Positions 1 to 10,207 are shown, numbered from the stretch's first letter. The stretch is DNA of 64,000 bases from Parachryseolinea silvisoli (GCF_021190955.1 NZ_JAIOAO010000003.1:1116001-1180000), one strand, 5' to 3'. The notes: generated by a model from the letters alone, not told the origin. Made by a program: numbers and translations.

Positions 1-403
1 CTTTGCAGGCGTCAGATACTTCTTTGACGAGGTCGCCCTTGCCGTCTTTGTATGGGCTGTTTTTGATGGAGTGTTCGGTATAGGCAGATGGCCACAGACA
101 AAAACCATCGTGATGCTTACATGTAAGAATGACGCCTTTAAAGCCGGCTTCTTTCAATGTACTGATCCATTGATCGGTATTGGCCGATGTCGGCGCAAAG
201 CGGGCCGGCTGCTCGTCGCCATATCCCCATTCCTTGTCTGTAAAGGTATTGATGGTAAAATGAATAAAGGCGTTGGTTTCCATCTCGTGCCAGGCAAGCT
301 GCGCAGCGGTGGGAACGGGTGCTACCGGCGCCGGGGGCGTGGCCACGGGCTTCTGGCAGGCCGCCAAAAGCAGTACGAGGAAAAGGCTGAGAATACGGTT
401 CAT
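1..403 (-). CDS. alpha-L-fucosidase (GH29), N-terminal part, runs off the window
   Basis: Translating the minus strand from the ATG at 403 gives 134 residues with no stop, so the 3' end lies beyond position 1. The product starts with a short hydrophobic signal and a lipobox-like LLAAC, so it is probably a lipoprotein. A short Pro/Ala-rich spacer follows, then a segment typical of family GH29: [18 protein letters not shown], then [18 protein letters not shown] and WPSAYTEHS. In GH29 the HHDGF stretch lies in the active-site region of the TIM barrel. The enzyme would release alpha-L-fucose from glycans at the cell surface or in the periplasm. It lies 53 bp downstream of the FG-GAP gene on the same strand, in the SusC/SusD locus, so the imported glycan may be fucosylated. 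The catalytic nucleophile is not in the window. Confidence 0.88.
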   Translation of the reverse strand, partial: MNRILSLFLVLLLAACQKPVATPPAPVAPVPTAAQLAWHEMETNAFIHFTINTFTDKEWGYGDEQPARFAPTSANTDQWISTLKEAGFKGVILTCKHHDGFCLWPSAYTEHSIKNSPYKDGKGDLVKEVSDACK

Positions 404-455
404 GCGGTAAAAGTAAGTAACGTAAGGAAAGCTTAAAATTCAGTGTACTATTTTA

Positions 456-3400
456 TTAGCGTGTGTCCGTGCGTGGTGTAAGTGTGTACAGTGAAGCGTA
501 GTCGTTATTTCGCGATACAACCAGCCGCTGGCCGCTCTTCTGGAAATGCATCATGGCCAGGTCGCGGATGTCGCCGGTGAGCCACAACGGACGGTCTGGT
601 GCATACAGCGAAGCCACACCGCGTTCAAACTTGAGCAAGCATCCCATAAACGCGTCGCAGCGTCCAAACTGTGCACGATACGGATAAAAGTTTCCCGCAG
701 CCAGCACTTCGGCAACGCCGTCGCCATCGAAATCGGCAACGTGGAAATCCTGGATCGACGAGAGCTGGGTCATCGCGGGTAGAGGCTTCAATATCAGTTC
801 GCCGTTACCGGTATTTTCCAGCCACGACGATGCCAGTGTTTCTGCTTGCAACACGCGCGATGCAGGCAGCCTGTCTGCTCCCACAATATCTTCAATCGTG
901 GCATCGGCATAGTCGGTATAGCGTATAAACTTCTTGCGCAGTGGTGTGACCTGATCTAATAGCTCGTCACGTGTAGGATGCGGGTAGCGCTTGCCTTGAA
1001 TGTAACTGCACACGATGGGGTCGATGGCACCGTCGCCGTTGATGTCCTGCATAAAACACTCGATGGGCTCTTCCGTAGATGCCTGCAGCGCCATATTCAG
1101 CCCGGCATTGCCCAGCAGAAAGTCGACATCGCCATCGCCGTCCACGTCGGCATCAGTGATTGCACACCACCAGCCCTGGCTGTGCTTAGGATTGGAAATC
1201 TGCGTGGAAGGAGCCAGCGTGCCTTGTCGATTGATAAATATGCTTACGGGCATCCACTCGCCAACCACGATCAGATCGACCCAGCCGTCGCGGTTGATAT
1301 CGGTCCAGCGTGCATCGGTCACCATACCCACACGTGACAAGTCGTGCGCGGCGGTCTCGGTTGCATCGGTAAATTTTACCTGGCCGTTGCGCGTATCGTT
1401 TCGCAGCAGATAGCTTTTCGGAAACAATGGATACTGTTGTGCGGCCAACCGGCCGCCCACAAACAGGTCCAGGTCGCCGTCGTGATCATAGTCGGAGGCA
1501 ATGACGCAACTGCCACTGGTTTGTTCGGAGGGCAGCGCCGTGGGTGTGGCCTGGAATACACCCTTGCCGTCGTTCAGGTATAAACGATCCTGATAAAAAG
1601 GGTCACCACTGGAAAATTCATTGCCGCCGCTGACAAGGTAAAGATCGGTATCGCCGTCGCTATCGGCATCAAAAAAGGTCATGCCCGTGTCTTCATAAGG
1701 CATCGGGCCTTTATCCCAGGGTTGCGGTGGCGCATCGGTCAGGTGGCCGACGTCCGTTCCCAGGTATAGCTTACGCGGTTGGCCGGAGGCGCCGCCGAAG
1801 AACACGTCGTCGTTGCCATCGCCATTCACATCGGCAACAGCCAGTTTTCCACCGAGGCGTGACAGCTGTGCCAGCAGCAGGCGTTGGTATTTAAAATCGA
1901 TGTGTGCATTCTCACGATGTCTGAATCGAAGCCCCGCAGGGGTGGCAACGTCTTTTAACAAGGCTGGACGAGGCATAGCCACGTCGGCATCCACAGGCGC
2001 CGACGTTGCCTGATCGATCACTACCAGTCGGTCGGCAGTGACCAGCGCCTGGCTGGATTGCGTACCGTCTGGCCAACGCACATCGATCTGTTGTGCGAAC
2101 GTCGCGTCGCCAATGCCAATGGTCATGACAGGCTCGACCGAAGATTGATACCCCCGGCTGAAATGCGCTTCCTGGAATAATCGCCGACCGTCCGATAGCG
2201 TGATAGTAATGGCCGCGCCTATGCCGTGTGTGTTGGGCTTGCGTCCATCCAACCGCAGCTTGATATAATGATGTTGTTGAATAGACTCCGCGTGATTTTG
2301 GAGCAGTGTCACTTCGTCATTTAGATTGTTTACCACTAAGTCAAGGTCGCCGTCGTTGTCAAAATCCGCATGGGCCGTGCCGTTGGAAATGGTCTCCTGT
2401 GTCAGACCCCAGGCTTCCGTCATGTTTTGAAAGTGAATACCGTCGGTGTTTCGGAAAATATACTTCTTTAACTTCGTGGCAGGCATGGTCTGGATCAGGT
2501 TCATGACATTGATCGCCTGCTTGTCTTTGGATGTCTTCTGAAGGGCGTCGTTTACTTTGTATTTCAGAAAGTCCTGGTTGGTGTAGTCGCGTAGATAACC
2601 ATTGGTCGTAAACAGGTCGCGCAGCCCATCGTTGTCGAAGTCGGCCAGGAGGGGAGCCCAGCTCCAATCGGTATTTGAGATGCCGGAGAGTTGCGCAATC
2701 TCACTAAAACGGGGCAGGCTGTCGGGAGCCAGACCACGGTTGAGCTGCAGCGTGTTGCGCATGTATTGAAAATGATAACCGCTATCGGCCGCCAGCATCA
2801 CCTTGTCATATTCGTCCGCACCTTTCAACAACTTCTGGCGGTGATTGTCTTCGGGGAGCATATCCACCACGTATACATCGGGTCTGCCGTCGTTGTTGAT
2901 ATCGGCAATGTCCGAGCCCATGCCGTACTTGGATAAGTGACCAAACAGTGTATGTGACACTTCACGGAAGGTGCCGTCGCCGTTGTTGAGATAACAAAAG
3001 TCCTGCTCGTCGTAGTCGTTGGTGACGTACAGGTCGGGCCAATGGTCGCCATTGAGATCGCTGATGGCGGCGCTAAGCCCAAAATTGAGGCCGCTGCCGT
3101 GGATGCCGGCGGCTTCACTCACTTCTACGAAGCGCTGACCGTCGTTCCGGTATAATTTATTTCCAAAGTAAGGGTGTCGCAGGGCGCGAAGCTTTTTTAC
3201 GTTGTAGAAGGGCGCGTAAAACATGTTGGCATGGTTGAGCAAAAACATATCGAGGTCGCCGTCGCGATCGTAGTCAAAGAAATAGGATTGTGTAGAAAAT
3301 GTGCCAATCGCATCGAGGCCGTAATCTTTGGCCGATTCGGTAAACGTGGGGATACCGCCGGGCTCACAACCCTTGTTGATAAAAAGTTGGTTGGCGCGTC

Positions 3401-3845
3401 CGGGATGGTCGCGAATAACGGGTTTGTCCAGGCGCTCGCCGGTGGTATTACCCGAGTAGCAAAGATAAAGATCCAACCAACCGTCGCCGTTTACATCAGC
3501 CATGGTGATGCCGGTCTTCCAGTCCGGGCGGCCGCCGGTGCCGGAGGCCTCGGTAATATCTTCGAACTTCCACTGGCCCTTGTTTACGTATAACTTGTTA
3601 GGCATGGAGTTGCCCACGAGGTATAGATCGGGCAGGCCGTCCTTGTTCAGGTCACCTGTCGCGACACCAGCCCCGTTATACATATACTCGTAGGTCATAA
3701 TGTTGTTGTGCTCCGTCTCCGTAATCTGGTTGCGGAATTGGATGCCCGTTTCAGACGCACTCATTTCGGTAAACTGTTTCTTCGGACTGCACTGCTGAAA
3801 CAGTATGAGCACGATGCCAATACAAATAGAGGGCCTTTGAGGCAT
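456..3845 (-). CDS. exported FG-GAP/VCBS-repeat protein with ASPIC/UnbV-type domain
   Basis: The 1129-residue product has an N-terminal hydrophobic segment ending in FQQCS, a loose lipobox, so it may be a surface lipoprotein. About fourteen calcium-binding-type loops of the form D-x-D/N-x-D-G-x-x-D (for example DVNGDGWLDLY, DYDRDGDLDMF, DFDNDGDLDLV, DADSDGDTDLY) are spread over the whole chain, indicating one or more beta-propellers. A segment near residues 530-600 (GIGAAITI, then DVRWPDGTQS) matches the UnbV/ASPIC-type domain common in these proteins. In Bacteroidota such proteins often accompany SusC/SusD pairs. Their biochemical role is not established; glycan or ligand binding is an inference. 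The start at 3845 lies about 85 bp after the SusD stop, with a strong hairpin between, so expression may differ from the susCD part. Confidence 0.85.
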   Translation of the reverse strand: MPQRPSICIGIVLILFQQCSPKKQFTEMSASETGIQFRNQITETEHNNIMTYEYMYNGAGVATGDLNKDGLPDLYLVGNSMPNKLYVNKGQWKFEDITEASGTGGRPDWKTGITMADVNGDGWLDLYLCYSGNTTGERLDKPVIRDHPGRANQLFINKGCEPGGIPTFTESAKDYGLDAIGTFSTQSYFFDYDRDGDLDMFLLNHANMFYAPFYNVKKLRALRHPYFGNKLYRNDGQRFVEVSEAAGIHGSGLNFGLSAAISDLNGDHWPDLYVTNDYDEQDFCYLNNGDGTFREVSHTLFGHLSKYGMGSDIADINNDGRPDVYVVDMLPEDNHRQKLLKGADEYDKVMLAADSGYHFQYMRNTLQLNRGLAPDSLPRFSEIAQLSGISNTDWSWAPLLADFDNDGLRDLFTTNGYLRDYTNQDFLKYKVNDALQKTSKDKQAINVMNLIQTMPATKLKKYIFRNTDGIHFQNMTEAWGLTQETISNGTAHADFDNDGDLDLVVNNLNDEVTLLQNHAESIQQHHYIKLRLDGRKPNTHGIGAAITITLSDGRRLFQEAHFSRGYQSSVEPVMTIGIGDATFAQQIDVRWPDGTQSSQALVTADRLVVIDQATSAPVDADVAMPRPALLKDVATPAGLRFRHRENAHIDFKYQRLLLAQLSRLGGKLAVADVNGDGNDDVFFGGASGQPRKLYLGTDVGHLTDAPPQPWDKGPMPYEDTGMTFFDADSDGDTDLYLVSGGNEFSSGDPFYQDRLYLNDGKGVFQATPTALPSEQTSGSCVIASDYDHDGDLDLFVGGRLAAQQYPLFPKSYLLRNDTRNGQVKFTDATETAAHDLSRVGMVTDARWTDINRDGWVDLIVVGEWMPVSIFINRQGTLAPSTQISNPKHSQGWWCAITDADVDGDGDVDFLLGNAGLNMALQASTEEPIECFMQDINGDGAIDPIVCSYIQGKRYPHPTRDELLDQVTPLRKKFIRYTDYADATIEDIVGADRLPASRVLQAETLASSWLENTGNGELILKPLPAMTQLSSIQDFHVADFDGDGVAEVLAAGNFYPYRAQFGRCDAFMGCLLKFERGVASLYAPDRPLWLTGDIRDLAMMHFQKSGQRLVVSRNNDYASLYTLTPRTDTR

Positions 3846-3884
3846 GGTCGTTCAGGTAAGTGTAAAGAATGTCTGGCGAAAGAA

Positions 3885-3913
3885 AAGCAGCGGGGCTATG
3901 GTCCCCGCTGCTT
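3885..3913 (-). terminator. intercistronic hairpin between susD and the FG-GAP gene
   Basis: An 11-bp perfect inverted repeat (AAGCAGCGGGG / CCCCGCTGCTT) with a 7-nt loop lies just after the SusD stop codon. Read on the minus strand it is followed by the T-rich run TTTTCTTTC, so it resembles an intrinsic terminator or a 3'-end-stabilising stem. It could lower expression of the FG-GAP protein and fucosidase relative to SusC/SusD. Confidence 0.65.
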
Positions 3914-3930
3914 GTAAAGGTCAAATCAAC

Positions 3931-5640
3931 TTAGTTTGTTTCGTAACCCGGATTCTGTGTGAGTGTGTTGTGACTCCGCTGAATTTCCGAGTACGGTATT
4001 GGGAAGAAATACATCTTGTCGTCCCAGTTGCGGTTGGGGTCCGCCACCCAACTGTAGTCGTAGGTAATGTTGCCGGCGTCTTTGATGATTTTTACACCCA
4101 TAGCCGGTTTATCCAGTGCTTCCGGGCCGATCGCCCAACGACGGATGTCGAAGAAGCGATGGTTCTCCAGGGCCAGCTCGACACGGCGTTCATTGCGATA
4201 GCGCGCTACCAGAGCATCGCCGCTTTCGTTCACGTCAGGCATGCCTACACGATCGCGCACAGCGTTAATGGCCGTGCGGGCAGCGTCGTCGTTGTTCAAC
4301 TCGATTTGTGCTTCGGCATAGTTGAGGTAGAACTCGGTAATGCGGAAATAGATCCATGGGCTCAGGTTCTCATCGGCACCGGCGGCATCTGCTTTTTTCC
4401 CTTCGTCCAGAAACTTGCGAAAATTATAGCCGGTGCGCGATGCATTGGGACCAGAAGGGCCCATGGGCGAATCCTTGCCTTGCAATGTTCCGTCCGGCGA
4501 TCCGTCCGGTGCGGTCCAGAATTGCATGTCGCGCGTGCCGCCATTGATGGGGTCGGCAATGACAGCACCATTGTATAGAATAGATTCGCCAAAGCGCGGG
4601 TCACGGTCGACATAGGGATTTTGAGGATCATATCCGGAACCATTGTCTGCGGGAAGTAAACCATTGGTCATTTCATAGCTATCCACCAGATTTTGTGTCG
4701 GCGTGATATTGCTCCATCCACCCAGACCGTTGGAATACAGCCAGAGGTTCACACCCCACGAGCCACCCCCGTGTGCATTGTTTACCGTAAACCGGCGGGC
4801 GAAGATAATCTCCGCTGTGCTTTTTCCATTAAACATCTCGCCGTATTGGTCCCCCGAACCAATCACCGGGAACCCGGGCAGGTCCATTACAGCTTTGTTG
4901 GCGTCGCGGGCTGCGATCCAACGCGCATCGTCGTGGTTGGGATTATATAACGGACTGGCAATATACAACAGCGTTCGCGCTTTCACCGCCAGCGCAGCTT
5001 CTTTGGTGGCGCGGCCAACCTGCGTCGTTGTAACGTCACCTAACTTCTCTATCGCGGCGTCGCACTCTGCCACGATGAATGCCGCTACTTCTTCCGCGGA
5101 ATTACGCGCGACATCATAATCGGCTTGTCCCAGGTCGAAAGTTGTGGTAATGATCGGCACACCACCGTACCAGCTCAACAGTTCCATGTACAGGTATGCA
5201 CGAATGAACTGCATTTCACCCGACAGCTGTGTAAGCGCGGCGGCTTCCACCGGTGAGTTCACGGTCTTTTCATTGAACAGGTTTACCCGGCGGATATAGG
5301 TATAGGCGTTGTTCCAGGTGCCAAGGTTGGCGCTCTCGCCGTTGTCGCGCGTAATGAGTCCCTGTGTGTAGTTTCGTAGTGCTGTCTGACCGCCGTGCTG
5401 CGAATAGGCGTTGTCGGTCATGGCATCGAGCAGGAGGAAGGTATTCTCTTCGGCAAACGGATGACGAATGCCGCGGTAAGTACCGTTGACGAAATCCGTC
5501 AGCAACGCTTTGTCTACAAACACGTCTACTTCGCTGAACGAGTCCAGTGGTTTCTGATCCAGGATGTCGTCGGAGCAGGATGCGACGCCTATCCACACAA
5601 GGGCCGCAAGGGATATGTATAGTAATTTCTTGATCTTCAT
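3931..5640 (-). CDS. RagB/SusD-family outer-membrane nutrient-binding lipoprotein
   Basis: The product is a SusD-like surface lipoprotein. It has a signal peptide (MKIKKLLYISLAALVW), a lipobox ending ASCSDDILDQKPLDSFSE, and the usual SusD C-terminal block (NERRVELALENHRFFDIRRW, then FPIPYSEI and NPGY). SusD proteins cap the SusC barrel and bind the oligosaccharide before import. I chose the ATG at 5640, giving 569 residues. An in-frame ATG at 5649 would add three residues (M-P-C) but leaves only 3 bp to the SusC stop. The gene follows its SusC partner directly and is surely co-transcribed with it. The glycan is not readable from sequence, though the adjacent GH29 gene suggests fucose-containing material. 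Confidence 0.94.
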   Translation of the reverse strand: MKIKKLLYISLAALVWIGVASCSDDILDQKPLDSFSEVDVFVDKALLTDFVNGTYRGIRHPFAEENTFLLLDAMTDNAYSQHGGQTALRNYTQGLITRDNGESANLGTWNNAYTYIRRVNLFNEKTVNSPVEAAALTQLSGEMQFIRAYLYMELLSWYGGVPIITTTFDLGQADYDVARNSAEEVAAFIVAECDAAIEKLGDVTTTQVGRATKEAALAVKARTLLYIASPLYNPNHDDARWIAARDANKAVMDLPGFPVIGSGDQYGEMFNGKSTAEIIFARRFTVNNAHGGGSWGVNLWLYSNGLGGWSNITPTQNLVDSYEMTNGLLPADNGSGYDPQNPYVDRDPRFGESILYNGAVIADPINGGTRDMQFWTAPDGSPDGTLQGKDSPMGPSGPNASRTGYNFRKFLDEGKKADAAGADENLSPWIYFRITEFYLNYAEAQIELNNDDAARTAINAVRDRVGMPDVNESGDALVARYRNERRVELALENHRFFDIRRWAIGPEALDKPAMGVKIIKDAGNITYDYSWVADPNRNWDDKMYFFPIPYSEIQRSHNTLTQNPGYETN

Positions 5641-5652
5641 ACAGGGCATCCG

Positions 5653-8600
5653 TTAGAGAGTTAAGTTTAAACCGAAGTTGATGCTCTTGGTCTGGGGAAA
5701 TACCCATCCCTGAATGTTCGTGCTTTCCGGGTCGGGCAGGCCGTCCTTTTTCAGGGAGTCAAACGTCAGCAGGTTAAAGCCGTTGACATAGAACCGCAGG
5801 TTCTGGATGCCGGCACGTGATACCAGCGCGTGTGGCAAAGTATAACCAAGCTCGATCGATTTCAATCGCAGGAAGTTGATATTTCGCAGCCATACATCGT
5901 TGGTCTGCTTACTATAGGTCGAGTTGATGCGCGCCATCGGGGCATCGGTGAAGTCCGGGCGCCAGGCGTTTTCCAGGAAGTATGCCGCCGCATTGCTGGA
6001 CGCACCAAAGTTATAGGTGATCTCCTGCGTAGCGCGGGCCTGGCCCTGGAACAGCAGGCTGAAATCAAATCCTTTCCACTGTGCACCAAGGTTAATGCCG
6101 TACTGCAACTGGGGTGTGGAAGTCCGGTTCTGCCGTACGCGGTCGTCAGTATCGATCACGTCGTCGCCGTTCACATCGCGGTATATAAAGTCGCCAATCT
6201 GCGCGCCGGGGCTCGGATGTTGCGCCAGGTCTTCTTCAGTCTGGTATATGCCGACGACCTCATACGCAAGCTTGGTTCCATTAACACCTTCTTCGCCGAT
6301 CGGCTTGCCTTCGCGCTTTTGATAAGCTTCTGTAAAGATGTTGCCGTCGTCGATGAATACGATCTTGTTGCGGGCAAAGGTCATGTTGGCGCCTACGGTA
6401 AAGTTCAGGTCACCTACGTTGCCGCGGTACGTCACCTGGCCATCGATACCTTTGTTATCAACCTTTCCAATGTTTTCCGATGGCAGGAGCAAGCCGGTAT
6501 ACTGCGGCACGGTAACGTTACGCTGTGCGAGGATGTCCTTTCGTTTACTCAGGAAGAAATCAGCTTCGAATAGCAGGTGATTATCCAGGAAGCCCGCTTC
6601 TAAACCGATATCCAGCGTGGTCTGCTTCTCCCAGGTAATGTTGGGATTTGCGATCACTTTTGGATTCAATACTTGTACGTCGTTCCCTCCGATCACATAA
6701 TTGCCACCCGACCGCGTGTTGAACGTAAAGACATCCAGGTATTGAAACTGATTTACCCGGTCATTTCCCAACTTGCCCCACGAGCCGCGGAACTTCAGGT
6801 TGCTTAGGATCGTTTGATTCTGCATAAAAGCTTCTTCGGAAATACGCCAGCCCAACGATACTCCGGGAAAGAAACCAAAGCGCTCGCCCGGAGGGAAGAT
6901 CTGCGACCCGTCATAGCGGAAGTGCGCTTGCACAAAATACTTGTCTTCAAAGTCGTACGTCAGGCGGCCGAAGTAGTTCTGGCGTGCGCCTTTACGCGCC
7001 GTGCCGTTAGCCGTTTGGTTGGACTGGTTGCCGGCAAAGAGCTGATCGATCTGGCCCGACTCAAAACCCGTGCGACGTGCCGAGAGACTGTCCATACGGT
7101 TCTTATTTTGCTCATAGGCTACGAAGCCGGTAAAATGGTGCGCGCCAAAAGTGCGTTCGTATTTCAGCTTGGCGTTGAGCGTAACGGACTCCTGCCGTTG
7201 ATAGTTCTCGGTAAGCTGTGGTGTTTCGGGCGATTGTACCGGCACCGGGTTGCCATCCGTGTCAGCGTCATAGAATGTATAGGGCTGCTGCCATATCTTA
7301 CGGAAGTCGTTGACGATGTCGAGCGCGGCAAAGCCGTCGACGGACAGGCCTTCGACAAACGGAAGCTTCAGGTCAAACTTAAAGGTGCTGTTCAATACCG
7401 TGCGCTCGAGCTTATCATATCCGTTGCCGGCGGCAATTGCCAGTGGATTTTGTCCGAGACGTCCACGTGTAGGCAATCCTTGTATTGTAGCAGGCAGCGT
7501 GGGCGGTGTCAACAGCGCTGCCTGGTATGTAGTGTTGGGGTCGGTCTGCAGGAAGTTCCGGTTCTCACGACGCCCTGCGAGGTCGAGCCCAATGGTCAGA
7601 ATCTTTGACATTTGCGCGTCAATGTTCGAGCGAAGGTTGTACTGACGGTATTTGGTAGTCTCATCGCCCGTCAGCAGCGGACCTTGATAGGCGGTACCAC
7701 CGGAGATAAAGTACTTCACCGCCTCGGTGCCACCGGTCAACGTCAGGTTGTGCCGGTTTTGCAGGTAGTGGCCATCAAACGACTCCTTCATCCAGTTGGT
7801 ACTGGGACGTGTGCCATTTTGATATTGCGCTATTTGCTCGTCGGTATAGGAGTTTGGTAAGATATCATTCACACTGCGTGCAAACGTGGCGGCATCCGAC
7901 ATCTCCATAAACCGGGTGGGACTGACAAAACCCTGGTTAAAACTATAGTTTAGTGTCGGCTTACCCGTCTTGCCGCGCTTGGTCGTAATCAACACCACGC
8001 CGTTGGCAGCCTGCGCGCCGTAGATCGCGGCCGAGGCATCTTTCAACACTGTCAGCGTTTCAATGTCATTGGGATCCAGACGCGAAATGCCGTCGCGGTT
8101 GGCCACACCGTCGATGACGATCAGGGCCTGGCTGCTACCGGTCGTGGCAATACCGCGAATGAAAATGCTGGCATCGTCGCGTCCGGGCTCGGCGTTGCGC
8201 TGGTTGACGATCAGGCCGGGCATGCGCCCGGCGAGGGAGTTGGAGATCGAGATAGCCGAGCTCTTGCGTATGTCGTCACCCGACACTTGCGAGATCGCAC
8301 TCGTAACTTCCTTCTTCTCCTGCGTGCCGTAGCCTACTACAATCACCTCGCCGAGGGACTGAATGTCTTCCTCCAGCGTAACATCCACGGTGGTGCGGCC
8401 AGAGGTTAATACTTCCTGCGTGGCATAGCCAATGAAGGAGAATACCAGTATTGCATCGCCCCCCGGTATTTCCAATGTATACTCGCCGTTGGCATTTGCT
8501 GTGGTTCCGATCGTCGTTCCTTTTACAATTACGTTTACGCCCGGCAAAGGTGCGCCGGTAGCGTCGGTAATCTTACCGGTAATGATCGGACCATACACGG

Positions 8601-9009
8601 CATCTGTCGTCGAGGCCACGGGCTGCTCCGTTGTTGTCAGCGAAGGTTGCTGGGGCTTCAAGGCGATCTGCTTGCCGATAACTTTATAGTCTATATTTTC
8701 ATGCAGCACATTCGTCAGCACATCCGATAGCTTCTGGTCTATCACGTGCATGGTAATGCGGTTGTGAATCGGTATCTGACTTGGGTTATAGGTGAATTTG
8801 ACTTTTGCTTGTTTGCCGAGCAGTGTCAGCACGTCCTGTACTTCGACGGCGTCGACATCAAGCGTCACCCGCCGGTCCAGCACTTCCTGGGCTTCGGCGT
8901 CAATAGCATACACCATGGATATGGTGAATGAGACGATCAATAGGTTAATTAGTGTCACTCGCATAAGAAACAATAACAGCCCATATTGAACAGGTCTGGA
9001 TTTATTCAT
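5653..9009 (-). CDS. SusC/RagA TonB-linked outer-membrane receptor with STN domain
   Basis: The product is a TonB-dependent oligosaccharide importer. From the ATG at 9009 it has 1118 residues. Hydrophobic signal segments (about 10-36) are followed by an STN (secretin/TonB N-terminal) domain (about 47-118), a carboxypeptidase-regulatory-like beta sandwich (about 142-213), a TonB-box region EVIVVGYGTQ (about 221-230), the plug, and a barrel ending in a C-terminal SINFGLNLTL. The STN domain in such receptors contacts a FecR-type anti-sigma factor, and a FecR gene and an ECF sigma gene lie directly upstream. Ligand binding here probably signals to that pair. An upstream in-frame start (9096) would add 29 residues ahead of the signal peptide and is unlikely. 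Confidence 0.94.
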   Translation of the reverse strand: MNKSRPVQYGLLLFLMRVTLINLLIVSFTISMVYAIDAEAQEVLDRRVTLDVDAVEVQDVLTLLGKQAKVKFTYNPSQIPIHNRITMHVIDQKLSDVLTNVLHENIDYKVIGKQIALKPQQPSLTTTEQPVASTTDAVYGPIITGKITDATGAPLPGVNVIVKGTTIGTTANANGEYTLEIPGGDAILVFSFIGYATQEVLTSGRTTVDVTLEEDIQSLGEVIVVGYGTQEKKEVTSAISQVSGDDIRKSSAISISNSLAGRMPGLIVNQRNAEPGRDDASIFIRGIATTGSSQALIVIDGVANRDGISRLDPNDIETLTVLKDASAAIYGAQAANGVVLITTKRGKTGKPTLNYSFNQGFVSPTRFMEMSDAATFARSVNDILPNSYTDEQIAQYQNGTRPSTNWMKESFDGHYLQNRHNLTLTGGTEAVKYFISGGTAYQGPLLTGDETTKYRQYNLRSNIDAQMSKILTIGLDLAGRRENRNFLQTDPNTTYQAALLTPPTLPATIQGLPTRGRLGQNPLAIAAGNGYDKLERTVLNSTFKFDLKLPFVEGLSVDGFAALDIVNDFRKIWQQPYTFYDADTDGNPVPVQSPETPQLTENYQRQESVTLNAKLKYERTFGAHHFTGFVAYEQNKNRMDSLSARRTGFESGQIDQLFAGNQSNQTANGTARKGARQNYFGRLTYDFEDKYFVQAHFRYDGSQIFPPGERFGFFPGVSLGWRISEEAFMQNQTILSNLKFRGSWGKLGNDRVNQFQYLDVFTFNTRSGGNYVIGGNDVQVLNPKVIANPNITWEKQTTLDIGLEAGFLDNHLLFEADFFLSKRKDILAQRNVTVPQYTGLLLPSENIGKVDNKGIDGQVTYRGNVGDLNFTVGANMTFARNKIVFIDDGNIFTEAYQKREGKPIGEEGVNGTKLAYEVVGIYQTEEDLAQHPSPGAQIGDFIYRDVNGDDVIDTDDRVRQNRTSTPQLQYGINLGAQWKGFDFSLLFQGQARATQEITYNFGASSNAAAYFLENAWRPDFTDAPMARINSTYSKQTNDVWLRNINFLRLKSIELGYTLPHALVSRAGIQNLRFYVNGFNLLTFDSLKKDGLPDPESTNIQGWVFPQTKSINFGLNLTL

Positions 9010-9205
9010 AGATTTAGATGTTTTTGTTTGTGAAAAGGGCAAAAACCGGCCAGGCTGATTTCTCAGCAGGGCTTGATGGAGGTGGGGGATGGTCACGACA
9101 TCACCTGCCTCTTTTTGTTTTTAAAGAATATGGGGAGTGTAGTGCTATTTTTGCATAGGCAGCAAGGGTTTAGGGTTTAGGTTAGTTCGTATCATTTCAA
9201 CAGGC

Positions 9206-10207
9206 TCAATTCGCAGTACATCCGGGGGACTCCACCCGGATATGCCCATCCTCTACATAATACGTGGCATTGATGACGTGGCAGATGACTTCCATCCGCT
9301 CAAAGAGGCCTTCGTCGGTCAGCTCGGTCGTAATGCGGCACTGCTCGATACTGTGTTCATCAAAGTCAATCGGTACGCCGTACATCGTCTCCAGCGTTCG
9401 GAACAGCTTCGCTACGGGCTCGTTAGTATAGACCAGCGTGGTACTCGGCACCGGCACCAATACGGCCGGGCTTTCTACCAGTTGCTTCTCTGCTATACCT
9501 TCCTGACGTTTGTATACCACCTGCTGGTTGGGTGTAAGAATGATTTCCCGCGACGATGTGATGCTCCCCGGCAATGCCGTCGGGAAGACGGACACTTTAC
9601 CCGTGTGTACCGACACGACAATCTCCTTCCGGTCGGCATATGCCTTGATCACGAAGCTCGTCCCCAATACCCGTGTAGTGAGCTCGTTGGCATGGACCAG
9701 GAAGGGGTGCGCGGGGTCGCGTGCTATATCAAAGAAGGCTTCGCCCGAAAGGAATACCTCGCGTTGGTTGCCAAAGGTCTCCGGGTATCGCAGCTCGCCT
9801 CCTGGTTGTACGACAATGGTACTTCCGTCTTTGAGGGGCACCCGCACGGGTTCACGCGTAGTGTTGATGAAGCGTATAAGGTCGCCCTCCGCCAGGCGCA
9901 TCGGCGCATCACCGGTTGCCGCGGGTGTGAAGTACTGGTATAGCAGAAAGCTGCAACTAATCAGCAGCGCCACCGCCGCCGCCACTTTCCAGTAAACGAA
10001 ACCAGGTTTGGCAGATGACTCCGCCAAAACCTGATTATCAATCTTAACCCAAAGATTGTTTTTTATAGCGTCCCGGGCATGTTCCGGGATCTCAATGTCT
10101 TGCGATTGGAGGTTGTTCATCCAATGTTCGACAAGCCGTTTTTCCGCAGCCGTGCAGGTGTTGGTGTTGTAACGTTCCAATAGGGAATCAAATTCTTTAG
10201 CGTCCAT
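9206..10207 (-). CDS. FecR-family anti-sigma/signal-transducing protein
   Basis: The 333-residue product has the FecR layout. A cytoplasmic N-terminal helical region (about 1-80) would bind the sigma factor. One transmembrane segment follows (about 85-107, VYWKVAAAVALLISCSFLLY). The periplasmic FecR domain (about 130-225) contains RVPLKDGSTIVVQPGGELRYP and VFLSGEAFFDIA. The C-terminal STN-like/DUF4974-type module (about 260-330) contains TLETMYGVPIDFDE. It would hold the ECF sigma factor encoded upstream and release it when the STN domain of the downstream SusC signals transport. The ATG at 10207 is clear. The 196-bp space before susC may hold the regulated promoter, but no motif is clear enough to call. 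Confidence 0.92.
   Translation of the reverse strand: MDAKEFDSLLERYNTNTCTAAEKRLVEHWMNNLQSQDIEIPEHARDAIKNNLWVKIDNQVLAESSAKPGFVYWKVAAAVALLISCSFLLYQYFTPAATGDAPMRLAEGDLIRFINTTREPVRVPLKDGSTIVVQPGGELRYPETFGNQREVFLSGEAFFDIARDPAHPFLVHANELTTRVLGTSFVIKAYADRKEIVVSVHTGKVSVFPTALPGSITSSREIILTPNQQVVYKRQEGIAEKQLVESPAVLVPVPSTTLVYTNEPVAKLFRTLETMYGVPIDFDEHSIEQCRITTELTDEGLFERMEVICHVINATYYVEDGHIRVESPGCTAN

Noticed and set aside
71-436. Plus-strand open frame of 121 codons at the left edge
   Set aside because: It is antisense to the GH29 fucosidase start, whose minus-strand translation has clear family motifs; no similarity or signal on the plus strand.
9160-9181. Telomere-like GGGTTTAGGGTTTAGG stretch
   Set aside because: Only two repeat units; too short to be more than chance in the spacer between FecR and SusC.
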